Shown here one piece after another: positions 10,135-18,198 of a stretch of 64,000 nucleotides of DNA; the stretch's first letter is position 1, and each line of letters starts with the position of its first letter. Made by a program: the position numbers and the translations under genes. The notes beneath the pieces were generated by a model, which saw only the letters and a program-made list of their open reading frames with translations, was not told where the DNA came from and did not search any database. The stretch comes from JAPPHA01 sp965220985 (GTDB lineage Bacteria > Pseudomonadota > Alphaproteobacteria > Rhodobacterales > Rhodobacteraceae): the NCBI GenBank assembly GCA_965220985.1, contig OZ244854.1, forward strand, positions 2,170,001 through 2,234,000, written 5' to 3'.

Positions 10135-10618
10135 TCCGAGGTTCCTGCTTGGCGCTGTCGCCGCGCTCTGGCTCGCGGGGTGCGGCTTCGAGCCTGTCTA
10201 TGGCCCCGGGGCGAGCGCGCCGGGGTTTCAGAAGCAGATTCAGGTGGAGCCGGGCCGGGTCCGGCGCGACTTCGAGTTTCGCGAACGCCTCGTTGAACGA
10301 ATCGGGCACGTGGCGGGGGACTCGAGATACACGCTGAGTTTTTCCATCGATGTCCAGGAAACGCGACTGGCGCTCGAAGTGGGCGGGCAGTTCTCGCGCA
10401 ACAGCCTTTTTGGGACGGCGCATTACAGCATCGTCGACAGCGCTTCTGGTGATGTCGTTCATGAAGGTCAGGTCACTGGGCGGGCAGCCTATGGCGCCAC
10501 CGCTGAAACCTATCCGACCCAAGTGGCCGCTGAAGACGCCGAAATCCGGCTCGTGCGCTTGCTGGCGGATCTGATCGTCAGTCGAATCGAGCTGACCTAC
10601 GGGAGCTGGCCGGAATGA
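10121..10618 (+). CDS. lptE: LPS-assembly lipoprotein LptE
   Basis: About 165 residues. The N-terminal lipoprotein signal FLLGAVAALWLAGC puts the lipidated cysteine at residue 21, followed by GFEPVYG, the usual start of mature LptE. LptE plugs the LptD barrel that inserts lipopolysaccharide into the outer membrane. The ATG at 10121 is chosen because it gives a normal signal peptide; an in-frame start at 10100 would add seven residues inside leuS. Its place between leuS and holA, with a 4-nt ATGA overlap with holA, is the standard proteobacterial arrangement. Confidence 0.93.
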   Translation: MWWCDPRFLLGAVAALWLAGCGFEPVYGPGASAPGFQKQIQVEPGRVRRDFEFRERLVERIGHVAGDSRYTLSFSIDVQETRLALEVGGQFSRNSLFGTAHYSIVDSASGDVVHEGQVTGRAAYGATAETYPTQVAAEDAEIRLVRLLADLIVSRIELTYGSWPE

Positions 10619-11658
10619 AGCTGACCGGTGCCAAGGCACGGGGGTTTCTTGCCAAGCCTGACGAGCGGTTCGGCTGCGTGCTGTTGCACGGCGCCAACTC
10701 CATTCGCGTGGCCGATCAGCGGAGCGACCTCTCGATGCGGCTGGTTGGTCCGGATGCAGCAAAGGATCTTCGCCTCACTGTGTTGCAGGCGGCCCAGTTG
10801 ACCCGGAAAATCGGTGCGATCGCGGATGCGCTCAAGGCGGTCGGCTTTTTCCCCGGACCTCGCCTTGTGATCGTCGAGGGGGCAAACGATGCCCTGCATG
10901 CCCAGCTTGCCAAGGCCATCGACGACCGCGCGGCAGGAGATGCTTACCTCGTGGCAACAGCTGGCGCCTTGACCACGCGGTCGCGCGTGAGGAAGCTGTT
11001 CGAGAGCGCTGATACGGCGGTCGCGATCGGGGTCTATGACGAGCCGCTCGCCCGGGAGACCGTCGAGACGATGGAATCGGCGGCCGGGCTCACGGTACTG
11101 ACCGATGAGGGTCGGGACCTCCTGATTCAAATGTCGGCCACCCGGACCGCATCGGAAATCCGGGCCACGATCGAAAAGCTCGCTCTTTACTCGATGAACA
11201 GTTCGGCCCCCTTGGGTCCGTCCGAGATCGAGATGCTCGCACCCGACTCGCGAGTTGCGGGCATGGACGATGTCGTCTTCGCGGTCGCCGAGGGTCGACC
11301 GTCGGATGTGACCGTTCCGCTGCATCGCCTCTATGCGCAAGGGGTTTCTGCCGACCAGGTCTGTCAGTCTGCCTACAGCCACTTCCGATCATTGCACAAG
11401 CTCGCGCTGCACGATGGTCGACTTGACGCAGCATTCATGAAACTTCGCCCGCCGGTCTTCGGACCGGCCCGCGAGCGGATGACGCAGCAGGTTCGACGAT
11501 GGAGTCTTGGCTTGCTCGAGGTGTCGCTGCGGGAACTGTTCGATATGAGCCTTGAACTCAGATCTTCGACCCCGGGACCCACAGCAGCGATTGTCGAGCG
11601 AACGCTTCTGCGAATCGCATGGCGGGCTCCGAAATCGAGATCGGCATTCGCGAGGTGA
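10615..11658 (+). CDS. holA: DNA polymerase III subunit delta
   Basis: 347 residues, normal length. It is the clamp-loader subunit that opens the beta sliding clamp. The N-terminal AAA+ like part begins KLTGAKARGFLAKPDE and carries the family pattern LLHGANSIRVADQRSDL near residues 23-38. The C-terminal helical collar domain includes the conserved YSHFRSLHKLAL. Its start codon overlaps the lptE stop (ATGA), indicating translational coupling. Confidence 0.95.
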   Translation: MKLTGAKARGFLAKPDERFGCVLLHGANSIRVADQRSDLSMRLVGPDAAKDLRLTVLQAAQLTRKIGAIADALKAVGFFPGPRLVIVEGANDALHAQLAKAIDDRAAGDAYLVATAGALTTRSRVRKLFESADTAVAIGVYDEPLARETVETMESAAGLTVLTDEGRDLLIQMSATRTASEIRATIEKLALYSMNSSAPLGPSEIEMLAPDSRVAGMDDVVFAVAEGRPSDVTVPLHRLYAQGVSADQVCQSAYSHFRSLHKLALHDGRLDAAFMKLRPPVFGPARERMTQQVRRWSLGLLEVSLRELFDMSLELRSSTPGPTAAIVERTLLRIAWRAPKSRSAFAR

Positions 11659-11961
11659 CGGATTGCCACGAGTGGATGTGGGCACCCACGCGATGCAATT
11701 GGCCGGGCACCGCTCGGCCCGTGGTACGGCCCTATGTCCCGAACTCGATTTGCGCGCCAGGGCCGTCCGGGCGAGGCTCTTTCTTCGACCGCCGCGGTTG
11801 AGGCTGACGTGATCACCAGGAGTCCAACGAGGTTCATGTCCGTGCGACCGCCGTATCGTTGCTTCGTTCCTCGCTGCGGAAACACTTGTTGGCGGTATCC
11901 CCGAACATTGGCAATGCCGACATGCAGTTCGGTCGCCCGTGATAGACTGTTGCCGAGGTGA
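11659..11961. other. Intergenic region after holA
   Basis: About 300 bp. Competing short frames exist on both strands, including a minus-strand frame starting MNLVGLLVITSAST that looks superficially like a signal peptide; none is supported by homology or a good ribosome site. Likely holds the promoter of the following HAD gene. Confidence 0.35.
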
Positions 11962-11967
11962 ATGGTC

Positions 11968-12756
11968 ATGGGTCGCACCGAAGGTGACGCGACAGCCTTC
12001 GTCTTCGATGTCGATGGAACCCTCGTTGCCAGCGCCCTGAACCTGACGGATGAGCATCGGGACATCCTCGAAAGGTTTTGCCAAAACCGATCGGTCTATC
12101 TGACCTCGGGCGCGGCGTTCGAAAAGACGTGCCGACAGATTGGCGATCTGGTGTTCGCGCCGAGGGACGGAGGGGTTCGAGGCATATTCAACTGCAACGG
12201 CAACAGCTTCCATGTGGGTGGATCGCTCGTTTTTGAGTCGTTTTTCGATCTCAGCAATGAACTGGCCGCATATCTTGACGAACTGTTGGGCAGCAGCGAG
12301 TTTCCGCTGAGGACCGGACGCCACGTCGAGCAGCGGAGCGGGCTGGTAAACTTTTCCGTGGTGGGGAGAAACGCGGATCTCGCTGCGCGACGGCAATACG
12401 TGGAGTGGGATCGCGAGACCCGAGAACGAGAGAGATTCGCGAAACTGATCAATCGCCGATTTGGCGATGTGGTAACCGCGCAGGTCGCGGGAGAAACCGG
12501 ACTGGATCTGGTCGAGCCCGGCAGCGACAAGGGGAGAATATACGGATTCCTGAAGTCTCCGTATCGCTGCTCCCGAACTGGTTACGTGCACGAAGGTTTC
12601 GAGAGGATCGTGTTTTTCGGCGACAACTGCTTGCCTGGCGGCAATGACTATCCGCTCGCAAAGCAACTCGATCCGCGAATCGATGTCTGCCATCGGGTCA
12701 ATTCGATCGACGACACCTACACGGAGTTGAAAAGGATCTTGTCAGGCGACATCTGA
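11968..12756 (+). CDS. HAD superfamily phosphatase, eukaryotic-phosphomannomutase-like (HAD-IIB)
   Basis: About 262 residues. HAD motif I is FDVDGTL, with the aspartate nucleophile at residue 14 and the acid/base Asp at 16. Motif II is a Ser/Thr in YLTSGAAFEK. Three segments resemble eukaryotic phosphomannomutases (PMM1/PMM2): QRSGLVNFSVVGRNA (cap-domain RxGxxNxSPxGR), GLDLVEPGSDKGR (motif III Lys), and VFFGDNCLPGGNDYPL (motif IV, GDKTxPGGND in PMM). This suggests mannose-6-P to mannose-1-P conversion or a related sugar phosphatase. The ATG at 11968 has GAGGTG seven bases before it; an ATG at 11962 is too close. No sugar-nucleotide genes flank it. Confidence 0.82.
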   Translation: MGRTEGDATAFVFDVDGTLVASALNLTDEHRDILERFCQNRSVYLTSGAAFEKTCRQIGDLVFAPRDGGVRGIFNCNGNSFHVGGSLVFESFFDLSNELAAYLDELLGSSEFPLRTGRHVEQRSGLVNFSVVGRNADLAARRQYVEWDRETRERERFAKLINRRFGDVVTAQVAGETGLDLVEPGSDKGRIYGFLKSPYRCSRTGYVHEGFERIVFFGDNCLPGGNDYPLAKQLDPRIDVCHRVNSIDDTYTELKRILSGDI

Positions 12757-12918
12757 CGTGATCGATCCAAGTCGAGCGACTGATCGCCCGACCGAACGCA
12801 TGGTCGCCAGATCGATCCTGTTGCATCATCTGCGATCGAGGCCCATACGCCGTGCAGAAGGGGTGTTGCTTGTCGCCTCCGCTCGAAGACCCGTCACCAG
12901 CATGGGAGCAACGAACCG

Positions 12919-13572
12919 ATGAGTCTCGAATCAACTCGCACGGCGATCGCGACCGCCGAGAAACGGGCAGGACGGCCGAAGAACTCGGTGCAGCTTGTTG
13001 CCGTGTCCAAGTTGCAGCCGCAGGACAGGGTCGAGGCGGTGCTCGATGCGGGTCATCGGCTATTTGGAGAGAACAGGGTGCAGGAAGCGATGGGGCGGTG
13101 GCCTTCCTTTCAAGATCGTTACAAGGACATCTGCTTGCACTTGGTTGGGCCGCTGCAGACGAACAAGGTTCGACAGGCGCTGACACTGTTCGACGCGATC
13201 CATTCAGTCGATCGGGCCAGTCTTGCCGAAAAGCTCGCGCGAGGCATCCAGTCGCTTGGCCGTTCGCCGGAACTCTTCGTGCAGATCAACACCGGCGAAG
13301 AACCCCAGAAGTCGGGCGTGCTGCCAGCCGAGGCTGACGGATTCGTGCAATACTGTCGGGATCTCGATCTTCCCATCACCGGACTGATGGTCATTCCCCC
13401 CGTTTGGGAAGAGCCGTCACTCCATTTTGCCCTTCTCTCGAAAATCGCCCGTCGAAACGGGCTGAGCGGTCTGTCGATGGGAATGAGCGGTGACTTCGAG
13501 AGCGCGATCGCGCTTGGGGCGACCCATGTCAGGGTCGGTTCCGCTGTTTTCGGCGAACGCCCCCGTCACTGA
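12919..13572 (+). CDS. YggS family pyridoxal phosphate homeostasis protein
   Basis: 217 residues, fold-type III PLP-binding barrel without known catalytic activity; the family buffers PLP and affects amino-acid metabolism. The PLP lysine is K31 in LVAVSKLQ. Other hallmarks are FGENRVQEA, HLVGPLQTNKV (HxIGxLQxNK), INTGEEPQKSGV, LSMGMSGDFESAI and the final HVRVGSAVFGER. It converges with the L,D-transpeptidase gene, and the two 3' ends overlap by 7 nt. Confidence 0.96.
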   Translation: MSLESTRTAIATAEKRAGRPKNSVQLVAVSKLQPQDRVEAVLDAGHRLFGENRVQEAMGRWPSFQDRYKDICLHLVGPLQTNKVRQALTLFDAIHSVDRASLAEKLARGIQSLGRSPELFVQINTGEEPQKSGVLPAEADGFVQYCRDLDLPITGLMVIPPVWEEPSLHFALLSKIARRNGLSGLSMGMSGDFESAIALGATHVRVGSAVFGERPRH

Positions 13573-14156
13573 ACGAACACACGCGATCGCGGCGTCCAGT
13601 TGGCGATAATGTCCAGCAGGTTCGTCCTTGAGAACGCGATGCATCCGGCCGTCGGATGGCGCGGTGCACGCCAGACATGGAGAAAGATCGCGCTCCCACG
13701 ACCTGGCTTCGGTTCGTCGAGGTTGAAGTCGAGCACGGCAACAACGTCGTAGACAGGATCGGCCCTTCGCAGGTTTTCGTGGGTGAATCCATGATCGCGA
13801 CCGTTGGGCGCCGCAATCAAACGGTTGTAGGCTGGGTCATTCGGATCGTCCGACCAGATGTCTCCGGGACCGATCATCCGCAGCCGGCTTGTCGCCGCAT
13901 CGGTCTTGGGGCTGCGGTTCGACTGCCAATCGATCTGGTGCCGGCATGATCGTCGGAAATGGTCGGGGGCGTTCAAACGCAACCGGTCGGGCCGATACAG
14001 GATGGCGACGATCTGATAGCAACCGATCGGGCTCAACCCGTCGCCCTCCCGTGATTTCGAGCCGATCCCCGACCGACCTGTTGCACAGGGGATGTGACGA
14101 CCACGAAACCGTGCACCCCATGAATTGACCACGAGGTCGGCGTGCCTGGGCCTCAC
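13566..14156 (-). CDS. L,D-transpeptidase (YkuD-type) family protein
   Basis: About 196 residues. The C-terminal half has the YkuD catalytic signature: a histidine in AIFLHVWRA, then the cysteine in PTAGCIAFS, ten residues later. Such enzymes form 3-3 peptidoglycan cross-links or attach proteins to peptidoglycan. The start is taken as GTG 14156, which overlaps the ribA stop in a GTGA arrangement and gives VRPRHADLVVNSWG; the longer frame back to 14198 lies inside ribA. No signal peptide is evident, as in several short members of this subgroup, so the cellular location is uncertain. Confidence 0.88.
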   Translation of the reverse strand: MRPRHADLVVNSWGARFRGRHIPCATGRSGIGSKSREGDGLSPIGCYQIVAILYRPDRLRLNAPDHFRRSCRHQIDWQSNRSPKTDAATSRLRMIGPGDIWSDDPNDPAYNRLIAAPNGRDHGFTHENLRRADPVYDVVAVLDFNLDEPKPGRGSAIFLHVWRAPRHPTAGCIAFSRTNLLDIIANWTPRSRVFVQ

Positions 14157-15274
14157 AGCAAATGCCCGCTCTTGCGTGCCTTTGTGTCGAGATAACACGA
14201 ATTGAACTCTGTCCGACCACCGGTCAGCGGGATGCGCGATTCGACGGTGATTCCGTTTCGCTGCATGTATTCGACCTTGGCCGGGTTGTTGGTCATCAAC
14301 TGCACGGCATGGAAGCCAAGCGATCGCAGCATCTCGGCGCCGAGGCTGAAGTCCCGCTCGTCATCCTCGAAACCAAGCCGGTGGTTCGCTTCGACGGTGT
14401 CATATCCCTGATCCTGGAGTGAATACGCGCGAAGCTTGTTGGCGAGGCCGATTCCCCGACCTTCCTGGTTCAAGTACAACAGGATTCCTGCGTCACGTTC
14501 GCCCATCATGTCGAGCGCCGTTCGAAGCTGATAGCCGCAATCGCACTTCAGTGATTCGAGCAGATCTCCCGTGAAACAGGCCGAGTGCAGGCGCGTGAGA
14601 ACAGGCGCGTCGCGATCGGGCGATCCGATCTCGATCGCATAATGCTCTTCGCCGCCGTCCGATGGTCTGAACACGTGGACTCGCGTGTTCTGCGAGACCT
14701 TCAGCGGGACGTGACCCCTCGCAACGCAACGAAATCGATCATGCAGGCGACCGTCATCAGCAATCAGGTCGTCTGAGAGTACCGTGAGTTCGTCCGGCAA
14801 CAAGACATTTTCGCCGATTGGTGCGACCATTGCGGCGGGCAGCAGTCGCGATTGCTTGCATTGGTAGATCGCAGCTCTTGCGACGCCCGATGATCCCTCC
14901 CTGAGGCTCATGAAAGGACCCTTCATCGGACTGTCGAGATCCCGCGATGGATCCGACAGCGACCTGACCCAGCCAATATCGACGTCAGCCGGGGCAATCA
15001 GTCGTGCAAGATCGCCGTCATAGGCCCGCGCCGCCAGCGTCTGGGCACGTCGGGCGGTGAGCGCGACATAGATGAGCCCACCGCGCGCGACAGCGCGAAA
15101 CTGATCGACCAGGTCGGGGCGGGCAGTTTCGGCGGCCGCGACCAGGTGGGCAGATCCGCCTTCATTCATGACCACGGGCGCCCCCATCCGCAAATCTGCA
15201 CGGGCGCGTGCGAGCAGCTGATCCGGTGTCAAACCCGGCCCGAAGGCAGGTTCGGTGTGGCGAAGTGTTTCCAT
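14153..15274 (-). CDS. ribA: GTP cyclohydrolase II with N-terminal extension
   Basis: 373 residues. The C-terminal ~200 residues are GTP cyclohydrolase II, which opens GTP to start riboflavin synthesis. The zinc cysteines are in HSACFTGDLLESLKCDCG, followed by YLNQEGRGIGLANK and MTNNPAKV. The N-terminal ~170 residues resemble a degenerate DHBP-synthase (RibB-like) domain, a form known in alphaproteobacterial RibA proteins; the acidic catalytic motif of true RibB was not recognised. The stop overlaps the start of the L,D-transpeptidase gene. It is divergent from the response regulator. Confidence 0.94.
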   Translation of the reverse strand: METLRHTEPAFGPGLTPDQLLARARADLRMGAPVVMNEGGSAHLVAAAETARPDLVDQFRAVARGGLIYVALTARRAQTLAARAYDGDLARLIAPADVDIGWVRSLSDPSRDLDSPMKGPFMSLREGSSGVARAAIYQCKQSRLLPAAMVAPIGENVLLPDELTVLSDDLIADDGRLHDRFRCVARGHVPLKVSQNTRVHVFRPSDGGEEHYAIEIGSPDRDAPVLTRLHSACFTGDLLESLKCDCGYQLRTALDMMGERDAGILLYLNQEGRGIGLANKLRAYSLQDQGYDTVEANHRLGFEDDERDFSLGAEMLRSLGFHAVQLMTNNPAKVEYMQRNGITVESRIPLTGGRTEFNSCYLDTKARKSGHLL

Positions 15275-15414
15275 TTGCGGCGATTACATACCTTGTGGCG
15301 GCAAAAGTTGAAACAAAACCCGCAACAATCACACATCTGCGTGACCGGAGCTTAAACCACGCCCTGACCATGCCAATATGTCGTGAAAGCAAATCCAGCA
15401 GGAGAAATTTTGCC

Positions 15415-16101
15415 ATGAAAGGCGACAGACTGATCCTTCTTGTCGATGACGAAGCCGATTTTCGCGATGTCTTGTCAGAACAGTTGATCGCGACCGGAGA
15501 CTACGAGGTCATCGAGGCCGAAAACAGCGCCCAGGCGCGAGTGTGTGCCGAGCAGTCGGCAATCGATCTCGCGATTCTCGATGTCGACTTGCCCGACGGA
15601 GATGGGCGCGACCTCTGCCGAACGCTCCGAAAACAGGGTTTGACCTGCCCGATCATCATGATGACTGGCAAGCACGTCTCGGACGATGCCACGATTGTCG
15701 GGCTTGACGCCGGCGCCAACGACTACGTGATGAAGCCCTTCAAGATCTCCGTTCTGCTCGCGAGGATCAGGGCGCAGCTTCGTCAGCACGAGTTTTCCGA
15801 CGATGCGGTGTTCACCATCGGGAACTATTCGTTCAAGCCGTCGCAGAAGACCCTGTCGGATGCCGATGACAGGCGAGTCAATCTGACGGAAAAGGAAACC
15901 AGCATTCTCAAGCGACTGTATCGCGCGGACGGAACCGTGGTCTCCCGGGACTCGCTCTTGAGCGACGTGTGGAAGTACAAGACGAAGTCGACTCACACGC
16001 TCGAGACCCACATCTACCGATTGCGGCAGAAAATCGAAGCGGATCCGAAGAATCCTGCGCTGCTGATCACCGAGGCTGGCGGGTACCGGTTGGCCAGCTG
16101 A
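15415..16101 (+). CDS. OmpR/PhoB-family response regulator
   Basis: 228 residues: an N-terminal receiver and a C-terminal winged-helix DNA-binding domain. Receiver residues visible are the acidic pair D11/D12, the phosphoacceptor D56 (ILDVDLP), T84 (MMTGK) and K107 (VMKPF). The effector domain ends with STHTLETHIYRLRQKIE and the EAGGYRL wing. The ATG at 15415 has AGGAGAA eight bases upstream. No histidine kinase gene is adjacent, so it is an orphan in this window; alphaproteobacterial orphan regulators of this type exist (for example CenR-like), but I do not assign one. Confidence 0.94.
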   Translation: MKGDRLILLVDDEADFRDVLSEQLIATGDYEVIEAENSAQARVCAEQSAIDLAILDVDLPDGDGRDLCRTLRKQGLTCPIIMMTGKHVSDDATIVGLDAGANDYVMKPFKISVLLARIRAQLRQHEFSDDAVFTIGNYSFKPSQKTLSDADDRRVNLTEKETSILKRLYRADGTVVSRDSLLSDVWKYKTKSTHTLETHIYRLRQKIEADPKNPALLITEAGGYRLAS

Positions 16102-16250
16102 CGACGAGGCCGTCGTTGACCAGGCGTGAGGTGGCAACGGCAGCGTGGTGCGCCCGTGGGGCATGATGCCTGCGTCGCCGGTTCTGTGCCTGCGCGGGAG
16201 GACATCGTTGTCCTGGATGCAAACGGACCGTCGGACCGGTGGTCTCGAGA

Positions 16251-16889
16251 CTACGCAGCTCCGATATTCCAGGCTGTCAAGGTTGCACTCAGGAGCGATT
16301 TCCGGAGGGGAGTTGCGGTTGGTGAAGCAACGAGCTTGGGAATTGCTCGGTCGTAAACGGCAACGCACAGGCGTTCGGTGAACCGGCTCGTGTCGAGGAG
16401 GCCGTCGACTGCTGGCATGTGTGCATAGACAAATTCCGAGAAGGATTGCCCGGAAGTGTGTTTTGAATGACGGGTGACGTCTGTCGGTACACCGTACCGC
16501 AGCGAATTGCCCGCTGTCAGATCGAGCAGTTGAAGATCGCTTTCTCCGCGAGTCGAAAAGTTGATTGCAGAGTAGGTGTTATAATCGTCGGTTTGCAGTA
16601 TGCGTGTCGGTTTGAGGTCAAGACTGTCTCGCACGACAGTTTCGCACACCGCTGTTGCCAGATCGATTGTGCCGTAGACCAACCCAAACGGTGGTATTCG
16701 CCTGCTTGGCAATTGACGAGGGCTGAACCGGCTTGCTTCGGAACCAAACCCAAGCGGCGTTGCCACGTGAGCCGTCGGGATGACACGCACGAAATTGGAA
16801 AGGGGTCGTTCCGTTGCAAGGCCACGGAACAGTCGGACTGCGGACATTTTATCTGCGGCGTTGAGTCTCATGAGGATGGACGCTCTCAC
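16251..16889 (-). CDS. RES-domain toxin (NAD+ phosphorylase-type)
   Basis: About 212 residues. Motifs of the RES family are RLFRGLA near the start, SRFSPRQLPS, FGLVYGTIDLATAVCETVV (the conserved Tyr and Glu of the NAD-binding site) and SFSEFVYAHMPAVDGLLDTSRFT. RES toxins deplete NAD+ and arrest growth unless bound by their antitoxin. The start is taken as GTG 16889, overlapping the antitoxin stop (GTGA); ATG 16871 or ATG 16847 are alternatives. Lower GC than the neighbouring housekeeping genes and position between unrelated core genes suggest acquisition by transfer (inference). Confidence 0.85.
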   Translation of the reverse strand: MRASILMRLNAADKMSAVRLFRGLATERPLSNFVRVIPTAHVATPLGFGSEASRFSPRQLPSRRIPPFGLVYGTIDLATAVCETVVRDSLDLKPTRILQTDDYNTYSAINFSTRGESDLQLLDLTAGNSLRYGVPTDVTRHSKHTSGQSFSEFVYAHMPAVDGLLDTSRFTERLCVAVYDRAIPKLVASPTATPLRKSLLSATLTAWNIGAA

Positions 16890-17695
16890 ATGTGACTCCC
16901 GCCCGCAAAGCCGACATAGTACCACTCAAGTTGAGCAAGGCAGGACTTCAAGGTCTTTTCGGTCCTGCACGCCTTGAGGCGGTCGATCGGTCGGTCTTTC
17001 TCCTCCCCATAAAACACTGAAGAATCAAGAAATTTCCATGTCCAAACGTGGTTGTAACCAGAGAACTTGAGAACTTCCAATACCCCCTTAACGGGAACCT
17101 GTCGAACAAACTGTTCTCTCGGGACATAGATCGCGTTCTTGAAGAGGCGAAACCCGATGATCTGATTGGCCTTGATGCGTCGGGTTATCGTCGATTTTGC
17201 GACGCCAAGCGCTTTGGCCGCCTCCGCGACGGACCAGTAAGAGTCGTCAAACGGTTCATCTCTAAATTTGGGGTAGTCGTACTCATCGTCATCGCTTGCT
17301 TCGACGATGGCCGACAAATCCTCCCCCACCAGTGGCACTTCCATCTGCAACGCCAGGGAGACCGCTCCGTTTCGCATGTCCATAGTCAAGTCGACAGCGA
17401 TGTCAGGATCCTCGATTTCATCCAAGACCTGTAGAAGGTCCGCGTCGAGATTTCGGAAGCGCGTATTCATGTCGCTGTCAGAAAGTTTTGACCGTTTTGG
17501 AAGGCCAACTTCTCTGACCTTGACCGGAAGACCGTGTCCTCCTTGCCAGAGACGTATCCTTTTGACCCGACTGGCCAGCAGGTCGCCGACTGTCGGGAGT
17601 GATTTTGAGTCTGTCCCCGACTTTAGGGACTGGATGTAGTTGACCAGCAACCCCATCTTTTGCGTCGAGTTTCTTTCAGATTTTGATTTTGCCAT
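16886..17695 (-). CDS. Putative antitoxin of the RES module, long HTH protein
   Basis: 269 residues. The start at 17695 has a very strong AAGGAGGG ribosome site; a longer frame reaching 17920 runs through repeats and is rejected. Residues ~1-145 are unrecognised and end in an acidic stretch (EASDDDEYDYPKF). A helix-turn-helix follows, YWSVAEAAKALGVAKSTITRRI (split here: the HTH core is about residues 150-175). The last ~60 residues, with WKFLDSSVF and RPIDRLKACRTEK, resemble the MbcA/ParS (DUF2384-like) toxin-binding domain. Usual RES antitoxins are about 130-150 residues, so the extra N-terminal domain is unusual. Its stop overlaps the toxin start, indicating coupling. Confidence 0.72.
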   Translation of the reverse strand: MAKSKSERNSTQKMGLLVNYIQSLKSGTDSKSLPTVGDLLASRVKRIRLWQGGHGLPVKVREVGLPKRSKLSDSDMNTRFRNLDADLLQVLDEIEDPDIAVDLTMDMRNGAVSLALQMEVPLVGEDLSAIVEASDDDEYDYPKFRDEPFDDSYWSVAEAAKALGVAKSTITRRIKANQIIGFRLFKNAIYVPREQFVRQVPVKGVLEVLKFSGYNHVWTWKFLDSSVFYGEEKDRPIDRLKACRTEKTLKSCLAQLEWYYVGFAGGSHM

Positions 17696-17728
17696 GCTGC
17701 CCTCCTTTGCAGCAGAGTTAAAGCAGAA

Positions 17729-17773
17729 ATGCATTCGTTGCAATCGATGCATGCGTTGCATTTGTTGCAAACG
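17729..17773. repeat. Five tandem 9-bp repeats, probable operator of the toxin-antitoxin module
   Basis: Units are ATGCATTCG, TTGCAATCG, ATGCATGCG, TTGCATTTG and TTGCAAACG, without gaps. Every unit holds a 6-bp core WTGCAW, and four of the five cores are perfect palindromes. The array ends 34 bp upstream of the antitoxin ATG, between it and the divergent phd gene. This is where an autoregulatory binding site is expected (inference). Confidence 0.7.
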
Positions 17774-17967
17774 GCGCGTGAGGCCGGTCCAGCAGGCGAT
17801 CTGGCGGAAAAACAGCGCAGCGTTCAGCCAAGCTGAAGCAGTGCGAGCAGGTTCGACGAGCCAGGGGCTTGATTCCTTGTCACGTTGGGGGGCATTTCCG
17901 GTGTCATGATGAACTGGCAATCGAGCGACATTGCCATTGGCAAGATGTCGTGACCAAGGGGGTAATG

Positions 17968-18198
17968 ATGCAAGTATCGATCAGTGAAGCAAAAGCAAAA
18001 TTCTCTAGATTGCTCGACATGGTTGGTCAAGGTGAGCGCATAGTCATCACGCGCCATGGAATTCCGATGGCAGAACTGGTTCCTGTTCGCTCGTCGAAAG
18101 TCAGGCTCGGGAGCTTGAAAGGAATCGTCGCCCCGCCACCCGAAGAGTTCTTTGAGGACATGGGCGAGGATGAACTTCGCGAATGGGAAGACAAATGA
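17968..18198 (+). CDS. Phd/YefM family antitoxin
   Basis: About 76 residues, normal for the family. The N-terminus MQVSISEAKAKFSRLLDMVGQGERIVITRHGIPMAELVP (seen over residues 1-39) is diagnostic of Phd/YefM DNA-binding antitoxins, which bind Doc, YoeB or PIN toxins through their C-terminus. The C-terminal tail FFEDMGEDELREWEDK is of the type seen with VapC partners. Two adjacent ATGs exist (17965, 17968); the second is better spaced from AAGGGGG. No toxin gene was found downstream: the expected position has a five-codon frame and then stops. It is divergent from the RES module. Confidence 0.85.
   Translation: MQVSISEAKAKFSRLLDMVGQGERIVITRHGIPMAELVPVRSSKVRLGSLKGIVAPPPEEFFEDMGEDELREWEDK

Noticed and set aside
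11389..12693. 434-codon minus-strand frame across holA end and the HAD gene
   Set aside because: Overlaps two genes with clear motifs and has no recognisable domain.
17696..17920. 75-codon N-terminal extension of the RES antitoxin, in frame through the 9-bp repeats
   Set aside because: A strong AAGGAGGG site directly precedes the ATG at 17695, and the extension would encode only repeat-derived QRMH-type peptides.
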